A DNA stretch of 64,000 bases. Source: Cololabis saira. Lineage: Eukaryota; Chordata; Actinopteri; Beloniformes; Belonidae. The notes under the pieces were generated by a model. That model worked only from the letters and a program-made list of their open reading frames with translations. It ran no database searches and was not told where the DNA came from. The position numbers and the translations under genes were made by a program. Of the stretch, positions 44,965 through 57,062 are shown one piece after another; within the stretch, counting starts at the first letter, position 1, and every line of letters begins with the position of its first letter. Location of the stretch: contig NC_084600.1 in NCBI RefSeq assembly GCF_033807715.1, positions 46,341,824 through 46,405,823 on the forward strand, in the 5' to 3' direction.

Positions 44965-47900
44965 TGATAAACCAGCGTTGTCACGGTAACAGGTTGATGA
45001 ACCAGCGTTGTCACGGTAACAGGTTGATGAACCAGCGTTGTCACGGTAACAGATAAACAAGCGTTGTCACGGTAACAGGTTGATGAACCAGCGTTGTCAC
45101 GGTAACAGATAAACCAGCGTTGTCACGGTAACAGATAAACCAGCGTTGTCACGGTAACAGGTTGATGAACCAGCGTTGTCACGGTAACAGGTTGATGAAC
45201 CAGCGTTGTCACGGTAACAGGTTGATGAACCAGCGTTGTCACGGTAACAGGTTGATGAACCAGCGTTGTCACGGTAACAGGTTGATGAACCAGCGTTGTC
45301 ACGGTAACAGGTTGGTAAACCAGCGTTGTCACGGTAACAGATAAACCAGCGTTGTCACGGTAACAGGTTGATAAACCAGCGTTGTCACGGTAACAGGTTG
45401 ATAAACCAGCGTTGTCACGGTAACGGGTTGATAAACCAGCGTTGTCACGGTAACGGGTTGATAAACCAGCGTTGTCACGGTAACGGGTTGATAAACCAGC
45501 GTTGTCACGGTAACGGGTTGATAAACCAGCGTTGTCACGGTAACAGGTTGATGAACCAGCGTTGTCACGGTAACAGGTTGATGAACCAGCGTTGTCACGG
45601 TAACAGGTTAATAAACCAGCGTTGTCACGGTAACAGGTTGATGAACCAGCGTTGTCACGGTAACAGATAAACCAGCGTTGTCACGGTAACGGGTTGATGA
45701 ACCAGCGTTGTCACGGTAACAGGTTGATGAACCAGCGTTGTCACGGTAACAGGTTGATGAACCAGCGTTGTCACGGTAACAGGTTGATGAACCAGCGTTG
45801 TCACGGTAACAGGTTGATAAACCAGCGTTGTCACGGTAACAGGTTGATAAACCAGCGTTGTCACGGTAACAGGTTAATGAACCAGCGTTGTCACGGTAAC
45901 AGGTTGGTATTTAAACCAGCGTTGTCACGGTAACAGGTTGATGAACCAGCGTTGTCACGGTAACAGGTTGATAAACCAGCGTTGTCACGGTAACAGGTTG
46001 ATAAACCAGCGTTGTCACGGTAACAGATAAACCAGCGTTGTCACGGTAACAGGTTAATAAACCAGCGTTGTCACGGTAACAGGTTGATAAACCAGCGTTG
46101 TCACGGTAACAGGTTGATGAACCAGCGTTGTCACGGTAACAGGTTAATAAACCAGCGTTGTCACGGTAACAGGTTGGTATTTAAACCAGCGTTGTCACGG
46201 TAACAGGTTGATGAACCAGCGTTGTCACGGTAACAGATAAACCAGCGTTGTCACGGTAACAGGTTGATAAACCAGCGTTGTCACGGTAACAGGTTGATGA
46301 ACCAGCGTTGTCACGGTAACAGGTTAATAAACCAGCGTTGTCACGGTAACAGGTTGGTATTTAAACCAGCGTTGTCACGGTAACAGGTTGATGAACCAGC
46401 GTTGTCACGGTAACAGGTTGATGAACCAGCGTTGTCACGGTAACAGATAAACAAGCGTTGTCACGGTAACAGGTTGGTATTTAAACCAGCGTTGTCACGG
46501 TAACAGATAAACCAGCGTTGTCACGGTAACAGATAAACCAGCGTTGTCACGGTAACAGGTTGATGAACCAGCGTTGTCACGGTAACAGGTTGATGAACCA
46601 GCGTTGTCACGGTAACAGGTTGATGAACCAGCGTTGTCACGGTAACAGGTTGATGAACCAGCGTTGTCACGGTAACAGGTTGATGAACCAGCGTTGTCAC
46701 GGTAACAGGTTGGTAAACCAGCGTTGTCACGGTAACAGATAAACCAGCGTTGTCACGGTAACAGGTTGATAAACCAGCGTTGTCACGGTAACAGGTTGAT
46801 GAACCAGCGTTGTCACGGTAACAGATAAACCAGCGTTGTCACGGTAACAGATAAACCAGCGTTGTCACGGTAACAGGTTGATGAACCAGCGTTGTCACGG
46901 TAACAGGTTGATGAACCAGCGTTGTCACGGTAACAGGTTGATGAACCAGCGTTGTCACGGTAACAGGTTGATGAACCAGCGTTGTCACGGTAACAGGTTG
47001 ATGAACCAGCGTTGTCACGGTAACAGGTTGGTAAACCAGCGTTGTCACGGTAACAGATAAACCAGCGTTGTCACGGTAACAGGTTGATAAACCAGCGTTG
47101 TCACGGTAACAGGTTGATAAACCAGCGTTGTCACGGTAACGGGTTGATAAACCAGCGTTGTCACGGTAACGGGTTGATAAACCAGCGTTGTCACGGTAAC
47201 AGGTTGATAAACCAGCGTTGTCACGGTAACAGGTTGATAAACCAGCGTTGTCACGGTAACAGGTTGATAAACCAGCGTTGTCACGGTAACAGGTTGATGA
47301 ACCAGCGTTGTCACGGTAACAGGTTGATGAACCAGCGTTGTCACGGTAACAGGTTGATAAACCAGCGTTGTCACGGTAACAGGTTGATGAACCAGCGTTG
47401 TCACGGTAACAGGTTGATGAACCAGCGTTGTCACGGTAACAGGTTGATGAACCAGCGTTGTCACGGTAACAGGTTGATAAACCAGCGTTGTCACGGTAAC
47501 AGGTTGATAAACCAGCGTTGTCACGGTAACAGGTTGATAAACCAGCGTTGTCACGGTAACAGGTTGATAAACCAGCGTTGTCACGGTAACAGGTTGGTAA
47601 ACCAGCGTTGTCACGGTAACAGGTTGATGAACCAGCGTTGTCACGGTAACAGGTTGATAAACCAGCGTTGTCACGGTAACAGGTTGATAAACCAGCGTTG
47701 TCACGGTAACAGGTTGATAAACCAGCGTTGTCACGGTAACAGGTTGATGAACCAGCGTTGTCACGGTAACAGGTTGATAAACCAGCGTTGTCACGGTAAC
47801 AGATAAACCAGCGTTGTCACGGTAACGGGTTAATAAACCAGCGTTGTCACGGTAACAGGTTGGTATTTAAACCAGCGTTGTCACGGTAACAGGTTGATGA

Positions 47901-50870
47901 ACCAGCGTTGTCACGGTAACAGATAAACCAGCGTTGTCACGGTAACGGGTTAATAAACCAGCGTTGTCACGGTAACAGGTTGGTATTTAAACCAGCATTG
48001 TCACGGTAACAGGTTGATGAACCAGCGTTGTCACGGTAACAGGTTTGTAAACCAGCGTTGTCACGGTAACAGGTTTGTAAACCAGCGTTGTCACGGTAAC
48101 AGGTTTGTAAACCAGCGTTGTCACGGTAACAGGTTGATAAACCAGCGTTGTCACGGTAACAGGTTAATAAACCAGCGTTGTCACGGTAACAGGTTGATAA
48201 ACCAGCGTTGTCACGGTAACAGGTTGATGAACCAGCGTTGTCACGGTAACAGGTTGATAAACCAGCGTTGTCACGGTAACAGGTTGATGAACCAGCGTTG
48301 TCACGGTAACAGGTTGATAAACCAGCGTTGTCACGGTAACAGGTTGATAAACCAGCGTTGTCACGGTAACGGGTTGATAAACCAGCGTTGTCACGGTAAC
48401 AGATAAACCAGCGTTGTCACGGTAACAGGTTGATAAACCAGCGTTGTCACGGTAACAGGTTGATGAACCAGCGTTGTCACGGTAACAGATAAACCAGCGT
48501 TGTCACGGTAACAGGTTGATGAACCAGCGTTGTCACGGTAACAGGTTGATGAACCAGCGTTGTCACGGTAACAGGTTGATGAACCAGCGTTGTCACGGTA
48601 ACAGGTTGATGAACCAGCGTTGTCACGGTAACAGGTTGATGAACCAGCGTTGTCACGGTAACAGGTTGATGAACCAGCGTTGTCACGGTAACAGGTTGAT
48701 AAACCAGCGTTGTCACGGTAACAGATAAACCAGCGTTGTCACGGTAACAGGTTGATGAACCAGCGTTGTCACGGTAACAGGTTGATGAACCAGCGTTGTC
48801 ACGGTAACAGGTTGATGAACCAGCGTTGTCACGGTAACAGGTTGATGAACCAGCGTTGTCACGGTAACAGGTTGATAAACCAGCGTTGTCACGGTAACAG
48901 ATAAACCAGCGTTGTCACGGTAACAGGTTGATGAACCAGCGTTGTCACGGTAACAGATTAACCAGCGTTGTCACGGTAACAGGTTTGTAAACCAGCGTTG
49001 TCACGGTAACAGGTTGATAAACCAGCGTTGTCACGGTAACAGGTTGATGAACCAGCGTTGTCACGGTAACAGGTTGATGAACCAGCGTTGTCACGGTAAC
49101 AGGTTGATGAACCAGCGTTGTCACGGTAACAGGTTAATAAACCAGCGTTGTCACGGTAACAGGTTAATAAACCAGCGTTGTCACGGTAACAGGTTGATAA
49201 ACCAGCGTTGTCACGGTAACATGTTGATAAACCAGCGTTGTCACGGTAACAGGTTGGTATTTAAACCAGCGTTGTCACGGTAACAGGTTGATGAACCAGC
49301 GTTGTCACGGTAACAGGTTAATAAACCAGCGTTGTTACGGTAACAGGTTAATGAACCAGCGTTGTCACGGTAACAGGTTGATAAACCAGCGTTGTCACGG
49401 TAACAGGTTGGTATTTAAACCAGCGTTGTCACGGTAACAGATAAACCAGCGTTGTCACGGTAACAGGTTGATAAACCAGCGTTGTCACGGTAACAGGTTG
49501 ATGAACCAGCGTTGTCACGGTAACAGGTTGATGAACCAGCGTTGTCACGGTAACAGGTTGATGAACCAGCGTTGTCACGGTAACAGGTTGATAAACCAGC
49601 GTTGTCACGGTAACAGATAAACCAGCGTTGTCACGGTAACAGGTTGATAAACCAGCGTTGTCACGGTAACGGGTTGATAAACCAGCGTTGTCACGGTAAC
49701 AGATAAACCAGCGTTGTCACGGTAACAGGTTGATGAACCAGCGTTGTCACGGTAACAGATAAACCAGCGTTGTCACGGTAACGGGTTGATGAACCAGCGT
49801 TGTCACGGTAACAGGTTGATATTTAAACCAGCGTTGTCACGGTAACGGGTTGATAAACCAGCGTTGTCACGGTAACGGGTTGATAAACCAGCGTTGTCAC
49901 GGTAACGGGTTGATGAACCAGCGTTGTCACGGTAACAGGTTGATGAACCAGCGTTGTCACGGTAACAGGTTGATGAACCAGCGTTGTCACGGTAACAGGT
50001 TGATAAACCAGCGTTGTCACGGTAACAGGTTGATGAACCAGCGTTGTCACGGTAACAGATAAACCAGCGTTGTCACGGTAACAGGTTGATGAACCAGCGT
50101 TGTCACGGTAACAGGTTGATGAACCAGCGTTGTCACGGTAACAGGTTGATAAACCAGCGTTGTCATGGTAACAGGTTTGTAAACCAGCGTTGTCACGGTA
50201 ACAGGTTGATAAACCAGCGTTGTCACGGTAACAGATAAACCAGCGTTGTCACGGTAACAGGTTAATAAACCAGCGTTGTCACGGTAACAGGTTGATAAAC
50301 CAGCGTTGTCACGGTAACAGGTTGATGAACCAGCGTTGTCACGGTAACAGGTTGATAAACCAGCGTTGTCACGGTAACAGATAAACCAGCGTTGTCACGG
50401 TAACAGATTAATAAACCAGCGTTGTCACGGTAACAGATAAACCAGCGTTGTCACGGTAACAGGTTGGTATTTAAACCAGCGTTGTCACGGTAACAGGTTG
50501 ATGAACCAGCGTTGTCACGGTAACAGGTTAATAAACCAGCGTTGTCACGGTAACAGGTTGGTATTTAAACCAGCGTTGTCACGGTAACAGGTTGATAAAC
50601 CAGCGTTGTCACGGTAACAGGTTGATAAACCAGCGTTGTCACGGTAACAGGTTGATAAACCAGCGTTGTCACGGTAACAGGTTGATAAACCAGCGTTGTC
50701 ACGGTAACAGGTTAATAAACCAGCGTTGTTACGGTAACAGGTTAATGAACCAGCTTTGTCACGGTAACGGGTTGATGAACCAGCGTTGTCACGGTAACAG
50801 GTTTGTAAACCAGCGTTGTCACGGTAACAGGTTGGTATTTAAACCAGCGTTGTCACGGTAACGGGTTGTT
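44965..50870. repeat. 5.9-kb minisatellite, about 30-bp unit with X-box-like dyad
   Basis: About 200 units of 'aaccagcgttgtcacggtaa' plus 'caggttgatg' (30 bp), with shorter units ending 'cagataaaccagcg' (22 bp) and longer ones containing 'ggtatttaaacc'. The part GTTGTCACGGTAAC is nearly invariant. Blocks of about 318 bp recur (46521-46838 and 46839-47156 start identically; a similar block is at 45123), showing higher-order duplication. Reading frames on both strands stay open in stretches because the main period is a multiple of three; none is a gene. It lies between nova2 and kptn. Confidence 0.97.
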
Positions 50871-51004
50871 CTGCAAATATGTGGTGACGCGTCGACGCAG
50901 GATTTAAACCTGCAGTTCTCATCAAAACCGCATTAGCATTAGCGTTAGCTCTGCGTTTCAGCATCGATGTCACGCAGGAAACGGCGTGAACAATTTGCTT
51001 TGCA

Positions 51005-51170
51005 TCCAGAATTCAGGGGAGTTTAACAGTTTAATCCGTCATAATTCAGGGGAGTTTAATAGTTTAATCCGTCATAATTCAGGGGAGTTTAATAGTTTAA
51101 TCCGTCATAATTCAGGGGAGTTTAATAGTTTAATCCGTCATAATTCAGGGGAGTTTAATAGTTTAACAGT
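51005..51170. repeat. 33-bp tandem repeat, five copies
   Basis: Units share 'ttcaggggagtttaatagtt' and 'taatccgtcataa'. Period of 33 keeps one frame open by chance. Confidence 0.95.
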
Positions 51171-51321
51171 TTAATCTGTCTTCATCAGCGTCAGCGCGAC
51201 GGTTTCCTGCTAAACGCCGTTAGCTCAGAGCTAATCGTAGCTGGAGGTGACTGAGTGGTTTCTTGGTGGAAGAGCTGGAGATGAGAGACACGCTGAGGCC
51301 TTTAACACTTTAACACGGCTC

Positions 51322-51575
51322 CTGGTTACCGTGGAAACCGCCGTTGTTTCCCGGTTACCATGGAAACCGCCGTTGTTTCCCGGTTACCATGGAAACCGCC
51401 GTTGTTTCCTGGTTACCATGGAAACCGCCGTTGTTTCCCGGTTACCATGGAAACCGCCGTTGTTTCCCGGTTACCATGGAAACCGCCGTTGTTTCCCGGT
51501 TACCATGGAAACCGCCGTTGTTTCCCGGTTACCATGGAAACCGCCGTTGTTTCCCGGTTACCATGGAAACCGCTG
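51322..51575. repeat. 29-bp minisatellite with GTTACCATGGAAAC
   Basis: Nine copies of 'cggttaccatggaaaccg' plus 'ccgttgtttcc'. The first copy has GTTACCGTGGAAAC. The dyad is centred on CCATGG and resembles an RFX X-box. The preceding and following sequence is unique. Confidence 0.95.
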
Positions 51576-51944
51576 GTCCATGGCTGGAGTAATTTCAGCT
51601 GAGTGGGATCTGAAGGAAACACATCACTGTTGTAGCAACAGTTAACTCTGAATATCAGCTGATATCACACTTTAAATATATATATTTATAAAAAACTCCA
51701 TTAACAGGTGATAATAATCTACTTTTGACAATAACTATTTAGTCTCCAACTCTACAAAAATGATTCATGACGTGAGTCATGTGACTAATGTCGACTTTAG
51801 AGAGAAAAACCAGCTAGCTGTTTAAGAAAAGAGAATTAGTTGCTAAATTAACTAGTCTATTTCATATTTAACTAGTTAGACCTGAAGGATAAATTAGTTA
51901 CGATAACGAAGCCTAAAGCTGGAGATTGTAACGTTCCAGCTCGG

Positions 51945-52215
51945 CCTAACGTTAGTAACGTTACTAACGTTACTAACGTTAGTAACGTTACTAACGTTAC
52001 TAACGTTAGTAACGTTAGTAACGTTACTAACGTTACTAACGTTAGTAACGTTAGTAACGTTACTAACGTTAGTAACGTTACTAACGTTACTAACGTTACT
52101 AACGTTAGTAACGTTACTAACGTTACTAACGTTAGTAACGTTACTAACGTTAGTAACGTTAGTAACGTTAGTAACGTTACTAACGTTACTAACGTTACTA
52201 ACGTTACTAACGTTA
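51945..52215. repeat. 9-bp array AACGTTA(C/G)T
   Basis: About 30 units of aacgttact or its reverse complement phase aacgttagt. Because AACGTT and TTA-S-TAA are palindromic, each strand reads the same sequence except at one C/G position per unit. The whole array can therefore fold on itself in many registers. Confidence 0.95.
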
Positions 52216-52259
52216 CTCCTTCCACGTCTGACGAAGTTTCATCAACCGTAAACACATGT

Positions 52260-52470
52260 AGCTAAAAACCCAGTCAGGAATTATAGAAGCAGAATAAACA
52301 CATTAATCAGTTATTATAATAATAACCCTGTCAGAGATTATAAGTTAATAAGGTGAAATAAGCAGAATAAAACACATTAATCAGTTATTATTATAATAAC
52401 CCTGTCAGGAATTATAGGTTAATAAGGTGAAATAAGCAGAATAAAACACATTCAACAGTTATTACAAACC
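52260..52470. repeat. About 85-bp tandem duplication
   Basis: Two and a half copies sharing 'aataaccctgtcag', 'gttaataaggtgaaataagc' and 'agaataaaacacatt'. It ends at the left target site of the Harbinger element. Confidence 0.8.
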
Positions 52471-52726
52471 AGGATTAAGACCCCGTCCACACGTAGCCGG
52501 GTATTTTTAAAAACGAATATTTCCCCCCTCCGGTTATAAAAAAATTTGCATCCACATTACATCGTTTTTAAAAAAAACCCCGTCCACACGTAACCGAAGA
52601 TCTCCGTTTTCGACTACATTCATACGCATTCCAAACCTGTAGGTGGCATTATTTCCGGTTATTTCCCCAAATCCTACCCTATCAGAAGAGCCCTCTGTTG
52701 TCGTCACTTCCGCCTAAACAAGCAAA

Positions 52727-53236
52727 ATGGCGCCAAGTTCCTTCGTTTGGACCGACAATGAAACAGAATTGCTTTTAAATGTCATTTTGGAGTATAAAGT
52801 TCAAAAGACGCAGGAGAGCGTGGATTGGGAATCTGTCCAAAATAAATATGTGGAAATTTTGACACAATTTTTGGAGCAGTATCCCGCGGAGAAGACTAAC
52901 GACTTCCCTCATGAGAGGGGCGAGTTAACGCGGAGTATCCTGACAACTAAAATCAAGGCTGTGAGGAGCAGATATCGTTTGGCTGTTGACAACGGACGCA
53001 GGAGTGGATATGGCAGAGTCGTTCTTCTATATTTTGAGTTATGTGAACAGATATGGGGTGGTTCCCCCGCGACCACAGCCATCCCGTCCGGAATAGAAAC
53101 AAGTGACTTGAATGACAACGTCTCTGTTCCTGCTGCGTCATCCTCGTTCGCCGTGGAGCCATCCGAGGCTGCTTCGGATACTTCCCAGGAGAGCAGTGTG
53201 ACACCCTCAGTGAGGGAAAGAAGAGACTTGTTGCAG
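52727..53236 (+). CDS. Harbinger MYB/SANT-like DNA-binding protein, first exon
   Basis: 170 codons from MAPSSFVWTDNETELLLNVI to RERRDLLQ, followed by donor CAG|gtaaag. The N-terminal trihelix-like domain (about 5-108) has the W...E...LL pattern, the DWESV motif and the basic LTTKIKAVRSRYR helix. Residues 110-160 are Ser/Thr/Pro/Ala-rich and look disordered. In Harbingers this protein binds the ends and brings the transposase to the nucleus. The frame can be read on to 53386, but the last 50 codons are probably intron. The next exon was not found, and the intron holds a MITE. I choose the ATG after 'agcaaa' as the first in the frame. Confidence 0.75.
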
Positions 53237-53383
53237 GTAAAGTATATGCAGTTTTGCTTAACAGAGTATGTGTACGTTTACAAGGATACAAAGATGTTTA
53301 TTTGTCACATGCATATGATTACTGATGTAAAGCATGCAGTGCATAGGGGGAGAGGGGGCAGTAAGAGCAGGAGCATTGGCATA

Positions 53384-54135
53384 TAGTCCAGGGGCCAGAG
53401 CCCAAAATTTCACTGGTCGGTACCACTCAAGGTGACCAAACTTGCTTATAATTTTTGAAAATATCCATGTCTGTAGATAATATTTTGGTATGAAAACCTT
53501 CCTGAGTGGCAGCTGTATCATAGTTATCAGCTCATGAAGTTAAAACCCCCTTCAGAAAACTTTAGATGCTGCTGCATATCCTGGTTTAGACTCATGTACA
53601 GGATATCTGTCAATGTTTCACAATATTGTCTTTGGTATCATTTTAAAGGAGACCTTTAAAGCATTCACATCAAGCTAAGATGTGATACATTTCCTGAATC
53701 CTTATGGTCTTGTGAGTATTCCAGTTTTTGTATTTTGTGTCTCTGTTGTTCCTAGGTGACACAGGGATAAAAAAATACTATATAATTTGGGCGAAAATTG
53801 TGTAAAAATGTGTGTTGTTTATAGTTTAAAGAGCTGCAGTGACCTCTATGTTGGTCAGAAAGATTCACATCTTAGCTTGAATGAATGCTTAAAATGATAC
53901 CAAAGACAATATAGTGAAACATTGACAGATTTCCTGTACATGAGTCTAAACCAGGATATGCAGCAGCATCTAAAATGTAATTTTCTGAACTTCATGAGCT
54001 GATAACTATGACACAGCTGCCACTCAGGAAGGTTATCTTACCAAAATATAATCTATAGACATGGATATTTTCAAAAATCATAGGCAAGTTTGGTCACCTT
54101 GAATGGTACTGATATCTTTCCTGGCCCATGGACTA
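53384..54135. mobile_element. Palindromic MITE inside the Harbinger gene intron
   Basis: Left end 'tagtccaggggccag' and right end 'ctggcccatggacta' are inverted. The arms match for more than 200 bp ('accttcctgagtggcagctg' against 'cagctgccactcaggaagg'; 'aaatatccatgtctgtag' against 'ctatagacatggatatttt'). No ORF. Confidence 0.8.
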
Positions 54136-54191
54136 CTACTGATGATTCAGGGGGTTGGGGGGTGTACTGTGTGTATTTAGGGGTTGGAGGG

Positions 54192-54194
<3 letters not shown>

Positions 54195-54264
<70 letters not shown>
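54195..54264. repeat. (GT)n microsatellite
   Basis: About 68 bp of pure GT between the nested MITE and a GC-rich hairpin. Confidence 0.95.
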
Positions 54265-54265
<1 letters not shown>

Positions 54266-54280
54266 CCCTCGCCATAGGGT

Positions 54281-54313
54281 GCGCAGGAAATTCCGGGCCC
54301 GAATTTCCTGCGC
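54281..54313. repeat. 12-bp-arm hairpin
   Basis: 'gcgcaggaaatt' at 54281-54292 pairs perfectly with 'aatttcctgcgc' at 54302-54313, loop 'ccgggcccg', itself palindromic. Confidence 0.85.
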
Positions 54314-54994
54314 TGTCCTGCGGATGTGACGTCACATGACGTTCTCCTGTGCCGGCTTCGCTGTTGGCTGCAGTAACCCCGACGGTCGTCGTAGCGCTAA
54401 GTCTCATTTCTTATTCTTGCCTCAAGCTCCTTTTAAATGTTTATCGCATGTTCTTGCGATAAATGTGAAGTGTTTACAGTTTGTTACAGGAGCTGAATTT
54501 AGGTTACTTTTTTTGCATTTAAGATGCAAACTTATTTTCTGTAGCATGTTTTTAAAATGCGTTCTTTGTTAAATCCTTTTTCCAAATTCTTTCATACTGA
54601 AATAATTTTTTTTTTTTTAAAGAATATTTCATACATTTATAACACTGTTTATTCATTCTGTTTAGTATAGAAAGTGGTAATATTAGTTTTTCAACAGTTT
54701 TATTTCTGCAGCAATACTGACGGCAGTAACTCCGATACATACAATATGTTATAAATAATATCAGCCCCAGATAGGGACTGAATTAAACGGGTGATAAAAA
54801 GAAAAGATTGTGAGGAAAGAACGGAAACATCCTCTTGTGCTCTTTTTTGCCTAACTGTTCTTGCACATTTCCAAATGTTCAGTGACAAGTGCAATGTTTG
54901 TTTTAACAGAACTATAATAATAAAAAAAATTTGCCACTGCAGTAAAACAGCTTTGAAGAGTTTTCTTTGCTTTTTTCTGAAAAAATTGTCCCCT

Positions 54995-56251
54995 TTATGG
55001 ATCCAGATACTGGGTTAGGACTCTCCTGACCCTTTTCCCTTCAGCTGTCAAGCTGTCTCCTCTGACAACAGCTGGTTCTGGGTCTGGCTGGTTGTCTCTG
55101 TTATACCGAATGGCTTCAGCAACACAGTTGTCATCTATTGTGTCTTTGGAGGCCTCGCAGTAATTGTGAAGCACAAAACACGCATAAATGACATAGGGCA
55201 GGTCATGTAGATTAATATCCATGGCTCTCCTCAAAGCTCCAAAACGGGCCTTTAGCCTCCCAAAGGCACATTCGATTACCATGCGCGCTCTGCACAAAGA
55301 AAGTCCGAAATACTGCTCCTGAACAGTGCTTCCTCCATTAGCATATTCCTTCATCAGGTATGGCAATAAGGGGTATGCGGGATCGCCCAAAATGTAGACT
55401 TGAATGGGTGCTTCATTGTCAACAATTTGTTTTGGACAAGGAGGGATTTTTCCATTTTTTAAAAAGTCATTGATGGTTGAGTTGGAAAAGACACGGGCGT
55501 CATGGACAGATCCTGGCCACTTCACTACCACATCCATAAAGCAGTATTTATAATCGCATGTTGCTTGGATATTTAAGGTAAAATTACCCTTTCTGTTCAC
55601 ATACTCAGTGGAATTTGCTGAAGGCTGCTTAATCCCCACATGTGTCCCATCCACTGCACCCATGCACTGAGGGAGGCCATGTACCTGTTCAAATTTTTCC
55701 ACTTGTGAATGCACTGCACTTTCAGTTGTTGGTAGTTGTATGAACTGGGGTCCCAAGTGCACTGTTATGGCTCTACACACCTCCCTGACAATGTTTGAGA
55801 CAGCCTGTCTTGACAAACCAAATGCATTGGCTGTTTTCCTTAATCTGCCCTCGTCAGCCAAATAGTAAAGCGTGCACGCAACTTTTTTGATCACACTGAC
55901 GGGTGATCGCATGACCGTGGACCGCCCCTCGATATGAGGACGTAACATCTCCGACAGCGACAGGAGTGAGGACCGGGACATACGGAAATTTTCACGCCAT
56001 TCCTCTGGGAGCACGACTTCAGTCTCAAAGTTTTCCCACCAGCTGGCAGTGCGTCCCGGTCTGACCCAAAAGCGGCGTCGACGATGACGTCGAGGTTCAC
56101 GCCCACGGGGAGTGTCCAAGAGGTGGCAAATGACCGACCGCAGTCTTGTCCGTCGCCTCTGCTCTTGGAGCAGGAGTTGGGCGTGTAAAATAAAAGAAGT
56201 AAACAACGCCTGCACAATAATTAGAGCCACCGCAGTTTTCAAGGCATTCAT
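54995..56251 (-). CDS. Harbinger DDE transposase (HARBI1-like)
   Basis: 418 residues in one open frame. An N-terminal basic region (30-62) precedes a helix-turn-helix-like part at about 120-165 ([19 protein letters not shown]). The DDE nuclease follows: D201 in [11 protein letters not shown]251 in [11 protein letters not shown]290 in [12 protein letters not shown] and E327 in [16 protein letters not shown]; the catalytic set is among these. The protein cuts and rejoins the element ends at TWA sites. Length is a little above human HARBI1 (about 350). It has no stops or frameshifts. Its start lies 280 bp inside the right end, so its promoter is probably in the sub-terminal region. It runs towards the MYB-like gene. 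Confidence 0.93.
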   Translation of the reverse strand: MNALKTAVALIIVQALFTSFILHAQLLLQEQRRRTRLRSVICHLLDTPRGREPRRHRRRRFWVRPGRTASWWENFETEVVLPEEWRENFRMSRSSLLSLSEMLRPHIEGRSTVMRSPVSVIKKVACTLYYLADEGRLRKTANAFGLSRQAVSNIVREVCRAITVHLGPQFIQLPTTESAVHSQVEKFEQVHGLPQCMGAVDGTHVGIKQPSANSTEYVNRKGNFTLNIQATCDYKYCFMDVVVKWPGSVHDARVFSNSTINDFLKNGKIPPCPKQIVDNEAPIQVYILGDPAYPLLPYLMKEYANGGSTVQEQYFGLSLCRARMVIECAFGRLKARFGALRRAMDINLHDLPYVIYACFVLHNYCEASKDTIDDNCVAEAIRYNRDNQPDPEPAVVRGDSLTAEGKRVRRVLTQYLDP

Positions 56252-56579
56252 GTTTCTGTAGTTCTGTAGTAATTACAACGGTCGCTGTATGACGTCAGAG
56301 CAGATTTGTTGTTGTTTTGGCGGATAATGTGACGTTTCGAAAACGCAAATCTCCGGTTATGTGTGTCCACACGCATCTACATAAACGGAGTTTTCAAAAA
56401 TCTTCACTTTGCCCGGAGTTTTTTTAAACCTTCGTTTATTTGCGTTTTCGTGTGGATGACAGGTCAAAACGGAGGAAAATATCTCCGGTTTAGCAGATAT
56501 CCGCAGATATCCGGCTACGTGTGGACGGGGTCTAAAACTTGACATAAAAAAACTAATCAGAATTCCAAGCGGGTTTTTT

Positions 56580-57004
56580 TCCCTGCTCTGTTTTTGTTCT
56601 GATTGTTCTGATCTAGAGACACAAGTACATGAAATACCTATAAAGTAGATTTTTATTGGTGTTTTGTTGTTTTTAATGGAGAGAAAATCACATTATAACC
56701 TTGTTAAGTCTGATAAATGTTGTTGTTGATCAGTTAAACGGGGACGTAACCGGACCGATATATTTGTCCTTCATATGGATATTTTGTTACTCAGCGTCCA
56801 CATATAAAACAACTCACTGAGCTTTAAAACTCTTAATGAAACAGAGAAGGTTCATATCAGAGGGAGAAAACAAGGTTATATTTGTGATTAGAAACAGATT
56901 TATACCAGGGTTCGTTAGGGTGGAGAAACTCTCTGACTCCCCCTGCTGGCTGTGGAGAGCAGTTACACACACACACACACACACACGCGCGCACACGCAC
57001 ACGC

Positions 57005-57062
<58 letters not shown>

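Larger units (their letters stand above)
52479..56532. mobile_element. Complete PIF/Harbinger DNA transposon
   Basis: 4,054 bp with inverted ends: left 'gaccccgtccacacgtagcc' at 52479 and its exact inverted partner ending at 56532. The 3-bp duplication TAA (52476-52478 and 56533-56535) fits the TWA preference of the superfamily. It carries two convergent genes, a MYB/SANT-like protein (+, from 52727) and a DDE transposase (-, 54995-56251), the standard two-protein set of animal Harbingers. Both frames are intact in their main parts, so this copy could be autonomous. A nested palindromic MITE, a GT tract and a hairpin lie between the genes. Confidence 0.93.

Noticed and set aside
44965..50862. 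Many open frames with repeated MTTLVHQPVTV- or RCHGNRL-like peptides
   Set aside because: Produced by the 30-bp array, whose period is a multiple of three; no start context, no non-repeat domain.
44965..50870. CRISPR-like regular repeats
   Set aside because: No unique spacers; units are head-to-tail and the genome is eukaryotic.
51872..52255. Minus-strand frame with LTLVTL repeats
   Set aside because: Translation of the 9-bp AACGTTAST array.
53237..53386. Continuation of the Harbinger MYB frame by 50 codons
   Set aside because: It follows a good donor site and the residues do not look like the family; it is probably intron read-through.
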